Source: Ilyonectria destructans
Lineage: Eukaryota; Ascomycota; Sordariomycetes; Hypocreales; Nectriaceae
Reading direction: 5' to 3'
Length of the DNA: 64,000 bases
Assembly: GCA_020740775.1 (NCBI GenBank)
Contig: JAHEWK010000005.1
Location: 186,001-250,000, forward strand
In this document: positions 10,552-23,965 of the stretch, in pieces
Layout: the number at the start of each line of letters is the position of its first letter
Numbering within the stretch: the first letter of the stretch is position 1
The notes under the pieces: model-generated
Databases searched by the model: none
Told to the model about the DNA's origin: nothing
The model's input: the letters and a program-made list of their open reading frames with translations, nothing else
Translations under genes and position numbers: made by a program

Positions 10552-13514
10552 TTATCCGCTTCGGCTAGCCCATGTTAAATGTAGCCTCAAAAACTCGGCG
10601 GCGTATTCCAGCTGTTTGCCCACAGGCGAAATCTCAGTATCCAACAAGCCCCTATACTTCTTTCGTTTCATCGCTTCGTGCAGGTCTGCAGCATTCGCGG
10701 TCTCCTGGAAGATGCACAGGACGGTCTCCACCCGACCAAATGCATTGGGCATGTCGTCAGAGCGGTGTGCCTGCCCGTTCCTGAGCGTGTTCGAGACGTC
10801 GAACTTAGCAAGCAGCTCGGCACGCAGAGTGTCAAGCAGGCCATCACAGGTGCGAGTCAATGTGATGTAATCAAGCCGCATGTCGGGAAGAACAGCGTCA
10901 AGATACTTCTCAAAGTGCTGGAGTGTTTGCTGGAAGGTCATCTGCCGTTGGCTGGTGCCTGCGATGGACCCAGTTGCCAAGGCCGAGGGGGTAGCGGATA
11001 CTCGAAGCTTCCGGCGGGACTGTTCTGGTGCAGACTGATTCTGCTGCGAGGCTTGGCCCTCTAGCTGGTGAACCAATCTCGGGAGAGAGCGTGGGCTGGC
11101 ATTCGCATCAAAAAACTCTCGAATCGTGGTCGACGTCGGGGTCGGCCGGAGCATCCATGGGCCCTGCGGTTGCGGGGTTTTGCCCCCTGTGGAGAACGAG
11201 GACGCGAATGAGCGAGAAAAGTTCGAACGTGCTCCCATGCCAATCCGGTACTTGAATCTATCAAATATGGCTTGTGGTGTTGTAGGGACGTTGTTGGCAA
11301 AAAGAGCCGCGGCGTGGAGTTCCATAACGCGATCCAGCTCTGGCCAATATAAATCCAGTCCACCAAGCTGTCTTGCAGCGTTCTAAGGTATTGTCAGTTA
11401 TTCCCTCTCAATATTTACTACCAATGTATGTTCAAGGAGGTAGGTTTAGGACACTTACGTATATATGTGCCATACAAAAGAGAGACATGCTCTCATTAGC
11501 AATAGCGATCCCAGCCTGTTCAGTCACAGATACAACCTCTAAAAGGGCTGTTCCGCCATATAAGAGGTTGGTGTCCCTGAAAAAGCTGGGAGACTCATGA
11601 TACCAAATGCCAGTGAAAGTAGCGGCCCATTGGTCATCCAAGGGGTTGGAAGTCAAAACCTTGTGGTCTTTGGGTCGAAATTTCTCAAAGCCCTCGCCTC
11701 CGCCGCTAGCCATCTTTTTTCGTGCAATCTGTATCCTTTCACCGAACCTTTCCCTGTGCTTAAGCCAAAATGAATCGTGAGTCAGGTCATTCGTTGATCT
11801 CCGCCAGAGCGTGGCAAGCAGTTGTCGGGTGTCTGTCAATCGTGGTATGGTGAGGTCCCGGAGACCAAGCATATCAACGACCTCATCGCTGTCTTGAGCA
11901 AAGCCAAACCGCTCTGTGTATGTTCTGGCCTCTTTTGATAGTAGCTGGCTTCCGTTGAGAAATGGGCCGCAAATTTCGTACATATCCACCATGGCCCTGG
12001 CTGCGAATGCACTCGGCATGCTGATTAGTCCTTGATCCCAGATCGGACGAATAGCACTGTGAAAGAAGTCGTCAAACGGTAAAATCGACTCCTTGATAGC
12101 CTCCTTCTCTTCCAGGCTGTACGGGTGTAAGAACTTTCCTTTTCGGATATCCTCGATGAATTTCATCTCGTGGCATAATTGAACCAGAAGCTGATCCTCA
12201 GCCTCAAAGTTTCGATATCGAGGATCATCCAGCAGGCTGGCCGCGCTTTTGTAATCCATCCTCAGAGGAGGCAGCGGGATGACGGGCTTCGTGAGGTCAT
12301 GATTTTTGAACCAGAAGTATTGGAACTTGACCAGTGTGTGGCCAAGAGGCAGAAGAACAAATTCGTCGAAAGGCGTAATGACAATTGCGTGCTCCTTATC
12401 GTTCACGCTATATTCGTTTTCTCTGCCGAGCGCCTTGGAATTGTAGATCCTTCCCACAAAAAATTGGTAAGACCCCTCGCTGAAAGCACCGGCGAAGTAT
12501 TCGGGTGTGGTGTGCGAGGCCACCACTTGCATTGCTTCTTCCTCGGCCAGTCGCACCAGCTCTATCACCGCGGCGAGGGACAGCGTGGCTTGAATGAGGC
12601 TCATGTCGCCATCCTTCAGTCGGGCCCAAATCCGTTGCGTCTCAGCGCGAAGGCGGTGTACGTCTTCGAAGATGGAGAAAATGGCAAAGTCGATCTCAGC
12701 CATCGTTTTGTCCTCTTCGATGCCGAACTGGACACTGCTATCCGTTCCTGTTAAGGCGCTAGGCGAGGCAGGTTGGCTGTTAAAGCAGGCTTGATCGTCG
12801 GTTTCCTCAGACGTGTCTTCCACCTGAAGAGACGCAAACATATTCCTGCTAGAGGTCAGATGGGTGATTCACATTGTACGGAGACGGAGATGAAGGGATA
12901 AACATCAGAACTCACGCCATGAAGTTGATATCGCTTGTTTTGCCGTCTGAAGGATGGGCGGCGGCATGGCCGGGACCATTGTCAACGCCCCGAAGAAGAA
13001 TGAGGGCCTTGCTCAGGATACCGGTGAAATAGTCGTGACTTTCCATGGAATCATCGCTGCTGGCCCCAGTCCGTCGATACCATCTTGCAAAGCGCCCTCT
13101 GGCCCCGATTGCACGTTGCAGAGCCTTGTAGACAGCGACTGGCATCCGCACCTCTGGTCTTTGTGCTGCATCAGCCTGGCTAACCAGTTCAATCTGCTGA
13201 ATTAACTCGGCTGTAGTAAAGGTCCGCTTCGGCAACACTGTTACCGAGCGCGAAAATGCAGGAGTGGTTCCTGGTTGGCCGGCACCTGCCGCTGCGGCCT
13301 CCTTTGCTTCCTTTCGCGCTCTGCCTTTCAGTCTTTGAGAGCCCTTGTCAACCAGGGTGAGGGTAAGAACCGGCGATTTCACCTCTGACGTAGCACCCTT
13401 TTTCCTCTTGGGCTGCCTCCAACCGCACACTTTGGAGGCGGAACCAAGCCAAGACAAGAAGGCGCTCGTGTCTTGCTTGTATGCGAGGTACGACGAGACC
13501 GATTGGCCGTCCAT
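10552..13514 (-). CDS. DUF6604-domain protein
   Basis: Three exons on the minus strand: 13514-12916, 12845-11459 and 11371-10552. The start is the Met at 13512-13514 (MDGQSVSSYLAYKQDTSAF), which matches the usual DUF6604 opening with its Y..YKQDT..F..WL pattern. The product is about 935 residues. A lysine/arginine-rich segment (KGRARKEAKEAA) follows around residue 65. The rest is helical and hydrophilic, with no signal peptide or membrane segments seen. The junctions join in frame: the 12846-12915 intron gives FMANMFAS, and the 11372-11458 intron gives AHIYTQLGGLDLYWPELDRV. For the second intron I chose the AG at 11373-11372, because the more obvious acceptor 10 bases upstream breaks the frame. 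DUF6604 proteins are common in filamentous fungi, often lineage-expanded, and have no assigned function. It is single-copy in this window and looks intact. Confidence 0.75.
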
Positions 13515-14312
13515 GTTGGTACTTTGGCTGTCACAGATATTGAGCCCGGGAAAACAAATCACCAAACTATCAGGGCAAATAATGACGAGGTTGGGTTGAC
13601 TACATAAAAGTCAGGCAATGTCTACCCATCGGAAAAGTGGGGTCATGAGGGGGAGGCATGGGGTCATGTGACACCTTCCGGATGTCAGATAACGGCGACT
13701 GACACAGGAGACGGGAGAAGGAAAAACTTCAACAAACAGCGAGAACGAAACTTTTGAAACAACAGCCCCAAAAGGAGCGAAACACGCCTGCTTGTGGCCA
13801 TAAAGGCCTCTACGGATCGCAATGCTTCCTCCAGCGTTGAATTGACACCCGTAGAGGCCTAAGTGTGGTCACAGAGCGGGCTCAGAGCGCGAAACACTCG
13901 AGAGCACGACACAAAACACGACACATCAATAGACAACAGTATCGCTGCCCACGGCGGGCGAGCTTCAGGTTAACTCCACCCAGCATCACGACCGAGCCTA
14001 AACGACTAATATCAAACACTACAGCTACGGATAGGATATCGGGCTCACCTGTTATCCTGATAAAGTTTGCGACGTCTAACGACGATGAGTTATTGGACAG
14101 AATAGCGTTATCTTCTGCGTGAGGAAGCACTAGATACCAGGCATACTATAATTAATACTATATAATACTACAGATTACAGACAGATTAGTCCTCTATCTC
14201 TATTAGTAGAAAAGGATTAGTACCTCTATCAGTAAATTATAAATAAATACTTTAAAGAAGTTATTTAATTTCCTATATAAACTCAAACTGCCCTATTAAT
14301 GGTAGGTAGTAG
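13515..14312. other. intergenic, containing a 12-bp inverted repeat
   Basis: This is the 5' flank of the DUF6604 gene and the transition into AT-rich DNA at about 14130. No conserved coding frame was seen; open frames at 13865-14130 on both strands have no recognisable content. The one structured item is the inverted repeat at 13804-13860. Confidence 0.4.
13804..13860. repeat. 12-bp perfect inverted repeat with 33-bp loop
   Basis: AGGCCTCTACGG at 13804-13815 is repeated as CCGTAGAGGCCT at 13849-13860. It lies about 300 bp upstream of the DUF6604 start codon. It could be a regulatory palindrome, a hairpin or a small insertion scar. Confidence 0.5.
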
Positions 14313-15131
14313 TGTGACAGGCAGTAGGGTCCGCTTGGGCTAGCTGGTTGCTAGCTAGGGCGCCTAAGGAAGGGCTAGGTGTGGTTAAAAGAGGAGGTTA
14401 GGAACTGCACGAAGGCAGATATCGATTTTCACTTCTATAGAGATTCTTCCTGGAAGTTAGAGAGGCTATAAGGACTTAAGATAACTAGGGAGTCTATTAA
14501 ATTGCTATTTTTATTTTTAAGAGATTTATTTGAGTCTATTTTAACTATTACTACCTTCATTATTTAACCTCTATCTTAAGTATCGCTCGGATATCAGACT
14601 GCTGCTTTAGCAGCAGAAAGGGACGAGAACAACACCCAACTCGTTAACTTACCCTAGGGGAGATGCACAGAAGATCGTCGCACAGGCGTCTTGGATGGTC
14701 AGCCCGAAGCTGCACCAGACTACGCGTATGAGGTCGGATGGATCTGAGGCTTATGTCTCCTGATAGGGAAGCATCTCATTAGGTAGGATCTCGGGTCGGT
14801 CGCAGGAAATTCCGCTGGCAAGGCTTCAATAGAATCTGCGGCAGCCCGATATCCAAGGGATATCTAGAACAGAGGTCGGACAAGGAAAGTAGTAACAGTC
14901 AAAATAGACTCAAATAAATCTCTCAGAAATAAAGGCAACAATTTAATAGACTCCCTAGTTATCTCGAGTCCTTTCGGTCTCTCTGATTTTTAGGAAGAAT
15001 CTCTAAAGAAGTGAAAATCTATGTCTCTCCCTATGCCGTCCCCAACCTTCCCTTTTAACCTTATCCGGGACCCTCCTTGGGCACCCCTACTAGCATCCAG
15101 CTAGCCTAATTGTCCCTTATCGCCAGTTATA
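14313..15131. repeat. inverted repeat, arms about 294 bp, spacer about 232 bp
   Basis: The arm 14313-14605 (starting TGTGACAGGC) is mirrored by 14838-15131 (whose reverse complement starts TATAACTGGC). The arms have equal lengths and mostly transition differences. The spacer 14606-14837 is noticeably less AT-rich than the arms. The structure could be two solo LTRs in opposite orientation or a foldback element. No transposase or clear target duplication was seen. Confidence 0.65.
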
Positions 15132-16004
15132 CTGCAGATTTTATTAAAGTCTTACTAGTAGAATTTCCTGCAACTGACCTAAGATTCTATCTAATAAGAT
15201 ACTTCTCTATTAAGAGATATAAGCCTCAGATTAATCCGACCTTATATATATAGTCTGGTATAGCTTTAAGCTAACTATCTAAGATATCTATATAATAATC
15301 CTCTATATATCTCCCTTAAGGTAAGTTAATAAGTTAGGTGTTATTTCTATCTCTTTCTGCTATTAAAGTAGAGGTTATTTAAAAATCTAACTGATAGATT
15401 ACTAGTAAAATAATTATTCTATTGGTATCTTAAGCTGAAAAAAACTATATAGTAGTAAAGCTAATTTAATAGAGGGAGTAAACTTTTAGTAGTAAATTAC
15501 TAAAAACTCTATAAGTTAATTATAAGAGAGAAAATAAACTTAAATAGAAGCTTTATTAATTCTTTTCTTTTTAACTTTAACTTTATATAGCTAGCTTAAA
15601 TAAGAAAGATAGAGAGGTAATTTTAACTGTATATTATAATAGCTATATTTATTCTGAATAAATAGTTTAAAGTAGGTATAAATTATAGAGTTTAAGTTTT
15701 AATAGAGATTAAAATATTATATAACAGTTATAATATAATTACTATAAATAGAGGTAAAATAGTAAAGTAAGAATATTATATTTAGTAATATTTAGCTAGT
15801 ATAATAAGCTAAGTAATTATATTATATTAATAGCTAAAAGGCTAGTATTCTAATAATAGCTAGTAATCTAAGTTAATATATTAGAGTATCTATTATAGAT
15901 TATTAAAATTATATAGTAATTTAGGTAATTTTAAGGTAATTAAAGGTAAAAGGTAGAGTAGCTATATTTATATATTAGTATAAAAGTAGGTATTATTACT
16001 TGTT
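15132..16004. other. AT-rich stretch without recognisable content
   Basis: Extremely AT-rich, mostly TA/AT mixtures. No remnant motif or repeat partner was identified by eye. It is probably the oldest debris in the block. Confidence 0.5.
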
Positions 16005-16215
16005 AAAGTCTATAAATATATAACTTTATAACTTCTTTATAAGATTAAGCTTTAAGCTTTAAGCTTTAAAATATAGCTTAAAAATCCTATAAAAATTCTT
16101 ATAAGAAGATACTAAAATACAGTATTATTACTGATATTCATACTGTATAACTAATCAGCCCGAATCGGCTTATTAATCTATCCGCACTTTAAAATCAGTT
16201 GATTTTAAAGTATAC

Positions 16216-16624
16216 TGTAACGGTCGTGCTCTCTAAGCTACTGTATATATAGTATAGGGTAGGTAAGAGATAGGTTACTGGTGGATAAACTGTAGGTTTA
16301 TATTAGCAGATAGATTAGAGCGTCACTTACTGGATAATATTATATCTGGTAATAGTTAAGTACAGTAATATATAGTGAGTTAAGGTAATTAAGGTAACTA
16401 AATTATATTGATAGCTGAGTAGCTACTTATAGTGAATATATACTACTCGGTTATCTATATACTAGGATAATTGAGTGCAATTACTATATAAGTAATTATA
16501 ATTACTGGTAATCAGAGGTGATTACGGAGTGATTATATATAGCTAAACTATATTCTGTTCCGGGAGGCTGAGAAAAGTGGGGCTGCGCCTAGGGCCTGAT
16601 GTAGGTTGCAGTCAGGCCGTAATA
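16216..16624 (-). repeat. gypsy LTR (3' LTR in element orientation), 409 bp
   Basis: Aligns end to end with 23966-24374 without length difference. In plus orientation it begins TGTAACGG and ends CCGTAATA, against CCGTGACA in the partner. The differences are almost all transitions. The GC-richer tail around 16559-16620 (GAGGCTGAGAAAAGTGGGG) is conserved in both. Confidence 0.9.
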
Positions 16625-17389
16625 CAATATCTCCCCTCTAATGAATCTTATCCTAAGATTCTGTAGTTTTATTATCTATCTATTAGTTCTATTTCCGGTA
16701 GGCCTAACTTACTTCTTAATTATTATAAATAAACTGATAGTATATCCAGTTGTGCTGCTTAATGTCGTGCTGCCCTTTTCTATACTATTCAGACTATTAG
16801 TTATTATATTATACTATATTCTTTTTATTTTAAGTGGGGTTTATCCTGTAAAATAATTAAGAAATTATCTTACTGTAGTAAATATACCTAGTGGGGTTAT
16901 TCTTATAATAGTTCTAATATTTCTATTGTAGTATATATATAATTTTCTTATTATAGTATTCTTTATATACTAACTTATAGGTAGTAAACTGAATAAATAC
17001 TAAGTCTAATTATTTAGAGTAAGAGGAGGAAAAAGCTGAAGAGTAAATAATAGCAGTACAGGTTACTCTAAATAAGGCGCTAAACCGTTTAGTGCATCTT
17101 TATCGCCAGAAGTATATACTAAAGTTAAAGGGCAAGAAAATAGTACGTTGCGGGCTTTAATCCTTAGATGAGTTGGAGGAGGCTGAGTAAAATAAGATAT
17201 CCGCTAAGAAGGTAGTCTATCTGGATGGCTTCTTTTGGGACTATTCTGTAGAGGCTTAGGTTAGTCTGTAGGATTCTTTAGGGCTTAATAACTTCATCCT
17301 TTCTGTAGAGTCTAAGGGGACTTCTCTAATTCCCTCTGGTAGTAGGTAAGGGTTTTAGAATCTATCTTAATATATATTTCTTGGAGTAC

Positions 17390-17830
17390 TTTTTTATTTA
17401 AGAAAGTCTTTTAGCTTAACTTAATAATATATAAGGTATTTATAGGGTTTCTATATATCTTTTAATAGGTTGCAGTTTTCCTATTTTATAAGATATTTTA
17501 TTTTATTATTTTCTCTTTTTATATTAAGAATTATTTTAACTGTAAATTCCTAGTTATTCTTAATTTCTATTTCTTAATTATTATTCTATATTTTAATATA
17601 AATAGTATCTACTGCTAATTTAAGTAATAAAATATAAAAGATTGGATAGAGCTTAACCTTTAGTAGTAAGTCTAATTTATAGTTATTTTCTAAGATTTTT
17701 TCTAAGATTTTATAAGGTCTAATAAATTTAAAGTCCAATTTGTTATTTAGCCTTTTTATTATAATGTTTTTTATTGCAAGATAGACTATATCTCCCTCCT
17801 AAAAGATTAATCTCTTTAATCTTTTCTTAT
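17390..17830 (-). pseudogene. gypsy integrase C-terminus and chromodomain remnant
   Basis: The minus-strand frame shows GGDIVYLAIKNI...RPYKILEKI, the GPY/F module that follows gypsy integrase cores. After a short linker comes an F-x-V-x-x-I-L...YLIKW-like chromodomain strand, interrupted by stops. Confidence 0.75.
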
Positions 17831-19899
17831 TGTAATATTTTTTTATTTATTTATATATAAACTCCAGTTCTATTTGTATTTCTTTATATAGCTATTATAG
17901 TTAGTTGGTACTAAGAATTATTTTTATATTTAAGAGTCCTTCTTATAATAATCTATAGGTATTAGGGGTAAATCTAAAGTTAGCATAAGCTAGTATAAGC
18001 TTTATTATTCCTAAGGTGGATATATTATAGGCCAGTTGCGCTGTAGGCAGCTTCTAGACCCAGTTATCTTACTTATAGTTAATATAGTACTATAGGTACT
18101 ATTTAACTATTTAGTTAAGTCTCTCTATTTAGCTATCCACTTATAGTCTCCAAGCTATTATAAGCTTATAGTTCAATCCCATTTAAGCTATTAGTTCTTG
18201 CCAGAACTTAAATGTAAATATTATTCCTCTATTGGAGATAATCTCTATTGGCAATCTGTATATACTGATAATATTTCTTAAAAATATATAAGAAAGTTAT
18301 TCTGTATTAGTAGACTCTTAGTAGGGTAGGAAGTATAAGAACTTTATAAGCCTATCTATAATAATAAATATACTATTATAGAGTATTCCAATTATTAGGT
18401 CTTTAGATAGCGGGAGCTTAATAATATAGTCTATAGTAATAGATTCCTAAGGTTGTTATACTACTGGTAGTGGTTATAACTATCTATAAGGCTTATATTG
18501 TGGTGATTTTGACTTTTTATATAGATTATATCCTTTAATAGTATCTAAGACAGCTTTCTTTATTTAGGGAAATAAGTATATTATCCTAAGCCTCTTAAGG
18601 GTTCTATTAATACCCTAGTATTTATATACAGAATATTTATAAACTTCCTATACTAGTTATTATTACAGTTCTTCAGGAACCTATAATCATTTTATTTATT
18701 CTTCCTTAGGTAGTATATCGTTATACTCCTAAATTTCTTTTAGTAGTGGGTTATCTAATTCCACTATATATATTACTGCGAGTATTTTTTTATTGAGTTT
18801 ATTGACAAATTGTACTTTTTTTGCCAGTTCTGGGGGTTATTAGAGTCCTATTTCTCTTTCTTTACAGATATTATATTATCTAAAGTCTGCTGGATTAGTA
18901 ATAAATCTCTAATAAAACCTAATATATACTTAGTTAAGTGTAAGTTCTTGTTTTTAGTAGTCCTTTATATATTCCTTATCGAACTCAGGTATATATTCTG
19001 AGGGTATAAAGGCTTATTTCTTATGGGTAGGTATTCTATATTGGTAGTTATACTTGTGGGGGTAGATAGTATTGTTATTATTTTTAAAACGATAGTATTA
19101 TTATATTTTATTTTGCTATTCCTTACTTAGTGTTTCCAATAAGTCTTTATATATCCAGTTATTCTTATACTTATAGATATTAGCAATATATCTCTATTTA
19201 AGATATCCTTCTGAAGTCAGCTTAAGGAGTTATTTGTTTTCCTTAGTAATACCGGTATTAAAGTCGGGCTGTTAACTGATAGTGTCTACTCTGCTATTCT
19301 CTAATTCTTTCTTATAGATAATAATATAGTTAAATTCCAATAGGTATTCTATATAGTGAAGTTACCTGCCACTAAGCTTTTAAGTAGTTATAAAGTGTGA
19401 GATATTCTTATAGTTAGTATAGACCTTAATTTTATACTTACTTTCTAAGAGGTAGTATTGGAATTCTTTAAATAAGTTAACTATTGTAAGGAATTCTTTA
19501 TTATAGATAGAGTAGTTAAGCTTTACTCTATAGAGTTTATATAAGTAGAAGGCAATTAGATATAACTTCCTATTAATATCTTTCTGTTCTATTTAGGATT
19601 TCAGACTAAAATTAGAGGAGTCTATCTCTAGCTTAACTTCTTTATTGGAGTTAAATATAATTAAGATTGGTTTACTGAGAATTGCCTTTTTGATATCGTT
19701 AAAAGCCTTTTGCATTTTAGTATTCTATCTGAAATTTACTCCTTTCTTTATAAGTTCTATAAGGGTGTATCCAATACTTCTGAAATTACAAATAAACTTT
19801 CAGTAGTAGTTAGTAAATTTCAGGAAGCTCTATACTTCCTTAATATTTTTAGATTTCGGCCAATCTTTAATAGCTTTAATTTTCTTATAATCTATATAG

Positions 19900-20490
19900 A
19901 TCTTATTTAGACGGATAGTATATCTAAGGAAGTCTACTTCGTCTGTATAGAACTTGCTTTTTTCTGGTTTAATAAGGAGGTTTATATCTTATAGTTTCTT
20001 AAGTACTGCATAGATATATTCTATATATTCTTCTTTTATATTGGAGAAGATAAGGATATTGTTAAGGTAATATATAATGAAGACGTTAAGGTATTTCTAT
20101 AGTATATTAATAATTATCTATTAGAAGGTTGCCAGTATGTTAGTAAGTCCAAAAGGCATAACTAGATATTTAAAAAGTCTATATTTTATGCGGAAAGCAG
20201 TCTTCTATTTATCTTCTGGTTTAATACAGATAAGGTTATAAGCTCCTTTAAGGTTAAGAGCTATAAACTACTTCTTACTATATAATTAATCTTTCAGTTT
20301 ATTAATAAGTAGCAATAGTATTCAGTCCTTAATAGTAATATCATTAAGCTGTTAGTAGTCTATAACTAATTATAGTTTTCTATTTTTCTTTAGAATGAAT
20401 ATAACTGGGTATCCTACAGAGGACTTTAATATCCTGATAAATCCTTTTTTTAATATTTCTTTAAGATATTCTTTTAATATATAGAGTTAA
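19900..20490 (-). pseudogene. gypsy reverse transcriptase remnant
   Basis: Minus-strand translation shows KKGFIRILKSSVGYPVIFIL near 20390-20450, then LVIDY-stop-QLNDITIKD, VMPFGLTN near 20140-20175 and YYLNNILIFS near 20041-20075, where active elements have YLDD. Asp-to-Asn in the catalytic pair and Trp or Gln codons turned to TAG both follow from G-to-A change. No function remains. Confidence 0.85.
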
Positions 20491-22899
20491 ACTTTATTAA
20501 GGTTATAAATCTTATAGAACTTAGCTGTAATTCTATCTTTCAGTACTATCTTATAGTCCTATTAGCCGTACTGTAGTAGGCCTATTTCTATTTCTTCGGC
20601 AAATAGCTTTTTATAGATACAGTAAGTAGGGGGCACATTCTTAAGCCTATTATCTACTTCCTTATATTTCTTTATTTCTTATAGTTCTTTATTAAGCTTA
20701 ATAAATTATACTTATACTCATATAATAGTGCGGTATATCTTATTATTATAGGTGTTACAGTATTTATATCTAGTGCCTTAGGGTGGCAAAATATCTATTA
20801 TATCGTTATATATTACTTTACTGGTACTATTATCAGTTAAAGTTTAAGATCTTATATTATTATCTGAATCCTATTTATAGAAGGAATAATTATTAATATC
20901 GTTAAAGGTTATTTAGCCAGTCCTCTAATTGATTAGTGGGTTCACTTATTACAGCTATAGGTAGCCTAAAACTAAATTATATTATGCCGAGGGGATAATA
21001 TTAAAAGAGATACCTTTATTGTATTTATTTATAAAAACCTTAAGGTAATTAATCTCCCTAGTAATATATCTGTTATCGTAACTGAAACTTATTCCTTTAA
21101 GATTCTATACTTAGTATAGATTCAATTTATTCCTCTATAGTAGCTCTAATTTATTCACCACTCTTAGGTAAAGATAGTTAAGTTCTATACTGCTATCTAC
21201 TAGTGCGGTATACTAGTATCTCTTAATTTATATCTGGATTTCCAAGTAATCTATTTATATACTTTCTATAGTATATAGAGCTCTTATTGGGAGTTCTGCT
21301 TCTTCTAGCTTTTAGTCTATCTATTACTCTATTATAGAGGGTAAGAATAGTTTTTTATCTGTATTTAAACTACCTTATACTATTCTCAGTCTTCAGCTTA
21401 TCTGCCAGTTTGTTATTAAAAGTTAAATCCATCTTTATATATTCTACAGAAGTAGCTATAGATAGTCCTTTTTTCTTAGCTGTATTCTATGCAATCTCTA
21501 TTACTGCAATCTATTATAAATATTTCTTTATAAATATTATTAGGCATAGGGATAGATATATATTTTTTCTTTATTCTTTATATATAAAGAGAACCTTTTC
21601 TTATCTTATATTCCTCCTTTATTTTCTATCTGCTTAATGTTACAGTAATTTCGTTTTATTAGTTAGGTGTAGGTTTCTCTTCCCTAGTCATCCCAAGCCA
21701 GTTCTTTATTTCCCTTCGCTAAGTATCGTTATCGGATAATTCATTATATTTAGGTTTTTCTAGTTGGAAGTATTTTCATTCTTATAGAAAATATCTTCGT
21801 TCTTTCCGCACTTAGTACTAAAGGTGCACCTTGGTTTTTATATAGATTTAATATTCCTGGTGTTAACAATCCTAAGGGTCCTATAATTCTTATATATACT
21901 GTTATAGAAATCTAGTTATCTTAGCTTCCAGAATAGTAATATAGTACTTAGGGTATCTATTAGTATTCTTATAGTACTCTATATCGTACTTTATATATAG
22001 TTAGGTAATAGGGATTCCTAGTAGCCTTAGGGGGTAATAGTTATAAGTCTATTTATCCTTTAAGTAGTAGTAGTATTATAGGTAGTAGTATAAAATCTAT
22101 AAGATCTAGTCATACCCTTCTATACTGGGGTGGAGAATAGAGTTATCCCTAAACTCTCCTTTGGGTTCTACTATATAGTCTCTTACTTTATATCTTATTA
22201 TTATATAAAGGTAGATAGGCTTATATCTTTTAGTATTCTATTATTCCCTTATAAGTTATTAGTATATAGCTTCCTTATTTTCCTATTATTATTTGCCTTA
22301 CTTATTAAGTGTAGCCTTATCTTACTATAGTTTCTCTATTGCTATTTAGTCAGTTTCTTCTGGGGTGCTAGGTATATATTCCTCTGTATAAGAGTTCAGT
22401 CTTTCTTTATTGCTGGGGTCAGGATATTTATTCCTAATATTATAGTATTTATTATCTTTATTCAGTATAATTCCTACTATCTATTACTAGTCTATCTAAG
22501 TGTTATAGTCTTCTAGCTGTCTATTAGGGATATTATTTTGGGTGTCTGGTACTTTCAGTATTCCTCTTCAGTAGGTTTCTAGTTGCTTTTCCTATTGTAC
22601 TATAGCTATTATTCTTAGTCTGACTGCTATTAATTTGATTATTAGTGGTTCTGGCATCAGTATCCACTCTATTAGTTTCTCCTGCCTATTTGCTTTTAAG
22701 GTAGGTTCTTCTGAGTATAGTGCTTCTACTTCTTCTTAGGATAAGTATTACTTTCAGCTGGATAGATATACAGGCCAGCTTAGGCTAGAGTGCTTATATA
22801 CACCTTATATTATAGTAATAGTTTATATTTATACTGCTATTTCTATTTCTCCCTATCTCTAGATAGTATTCAGCAATTATTATCCAGTAGGTATAAATT

Positions 22900-23000
22900 G
22901 GAATTATTATTCTTTTTTGGGCTTATAGTATTCTTATATAAAATGTCCTTTTTTATTGCAGTTATAGTATATAATATCCTTCTTATCTTAGGGCTGTCTT
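22900..23000 (-). pseudogene. gypsy Gag zinc-knuckle remnant
   Basis: The minus-strand frame reads Y-x-N-C-N-K-K-G-H-F, with the outer cysteines replaced by Tyr (TGT to TAT). This is a decayed CCHC nucleic-acid-binding knuckle, placing gag next to the high-coordinate LTR. Confidence 0.6.
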
Positions 23001-23965
23001 TATATAGCTTTAAGTTCTATAGGTCTAATATACATCCCCTAAGAGGTATTTCTATAAGAGTTACCCTATTAGTTACCTCTCTATCCTCTACTATTCCCTT
23101 ATTAGTTAGAATAGTAGGAATTATATAGAGTATCCCAACCTCTTTAGTATATTGCAGCTTTCTCCCTGTATCTTTTATACTGTTATTTGTCGATTTTAAT
23201 AGCTATAGTAATATATTCTGTAAGGGTGTTAGGTCGGTCAGCTTTATAGAGTTCGTCCTTAACCTTATCCTTTAGCCCTTAGTAGAATATTTCTATAAGT
23301 ACCTTATCCTCCCAGTTCAACTTGGAGGCAACTTGTCGGAGTGTAATAGTATAGATAGCAGCAGAATGGATTTATTTGAGTATATAAATTTTTACGGCTG
23401 CCTATCTTTCTTTATTAACTATTCCGAATATATCTTTAAGGGCTATTTTAAAGTTTTCTTAATCTATAAATAGATTAACTATATCTTAATTTTAATTGGC
23501 CTTATTATTATTAAGGAAATCTTTAAGGATAGATTTAAACTAATTCTTTATATTACTAGATATTAGATTACTTATAAATAGCAGTTATAATTCCATAGAT
23601 ACTAACCGTTATAGATACTACTAAAAGTATCCTTTTATTTTAGTAATAAAGGGTATAATATCGCTAGGCATTCTATTAAATTTCTCTAGTAGCAGTAGTT
23701 TTATTACTTCCCCTAGGTTATATTTATTATTTCTAGCGACTGGTATTAGTGTATTCTGCACTTACTGCTGCAGAGTGCAGACCAGATTATATAGCTACTT
23801 AACTTTAGCTGCTATATTAGTATTATTTGCTGGAGCTATATAAGCTAGTAGTATAGATATATTACTTAAGGTAGTAGGAGTTTAGTTAGTTTTGGATATC
23901 TTAATAGTATGAGATATTACTTAATAGTTAATATAAGTAACCTTTCTAAATAAGAGCTATTAATA

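Noticed and set aside
12179..12754. 191-codon plus-strand open frame
   Set aside because: Antisense to the central exon of the DUF6604 gene, which has consistent splice junctions.
16641..23128. Several plus-strand hydrophobic open frames in the AT-rich block
   Set aside because: They are shadows of AT-rich, RIP-mutated retrotransposon whose real coding direction is minus.
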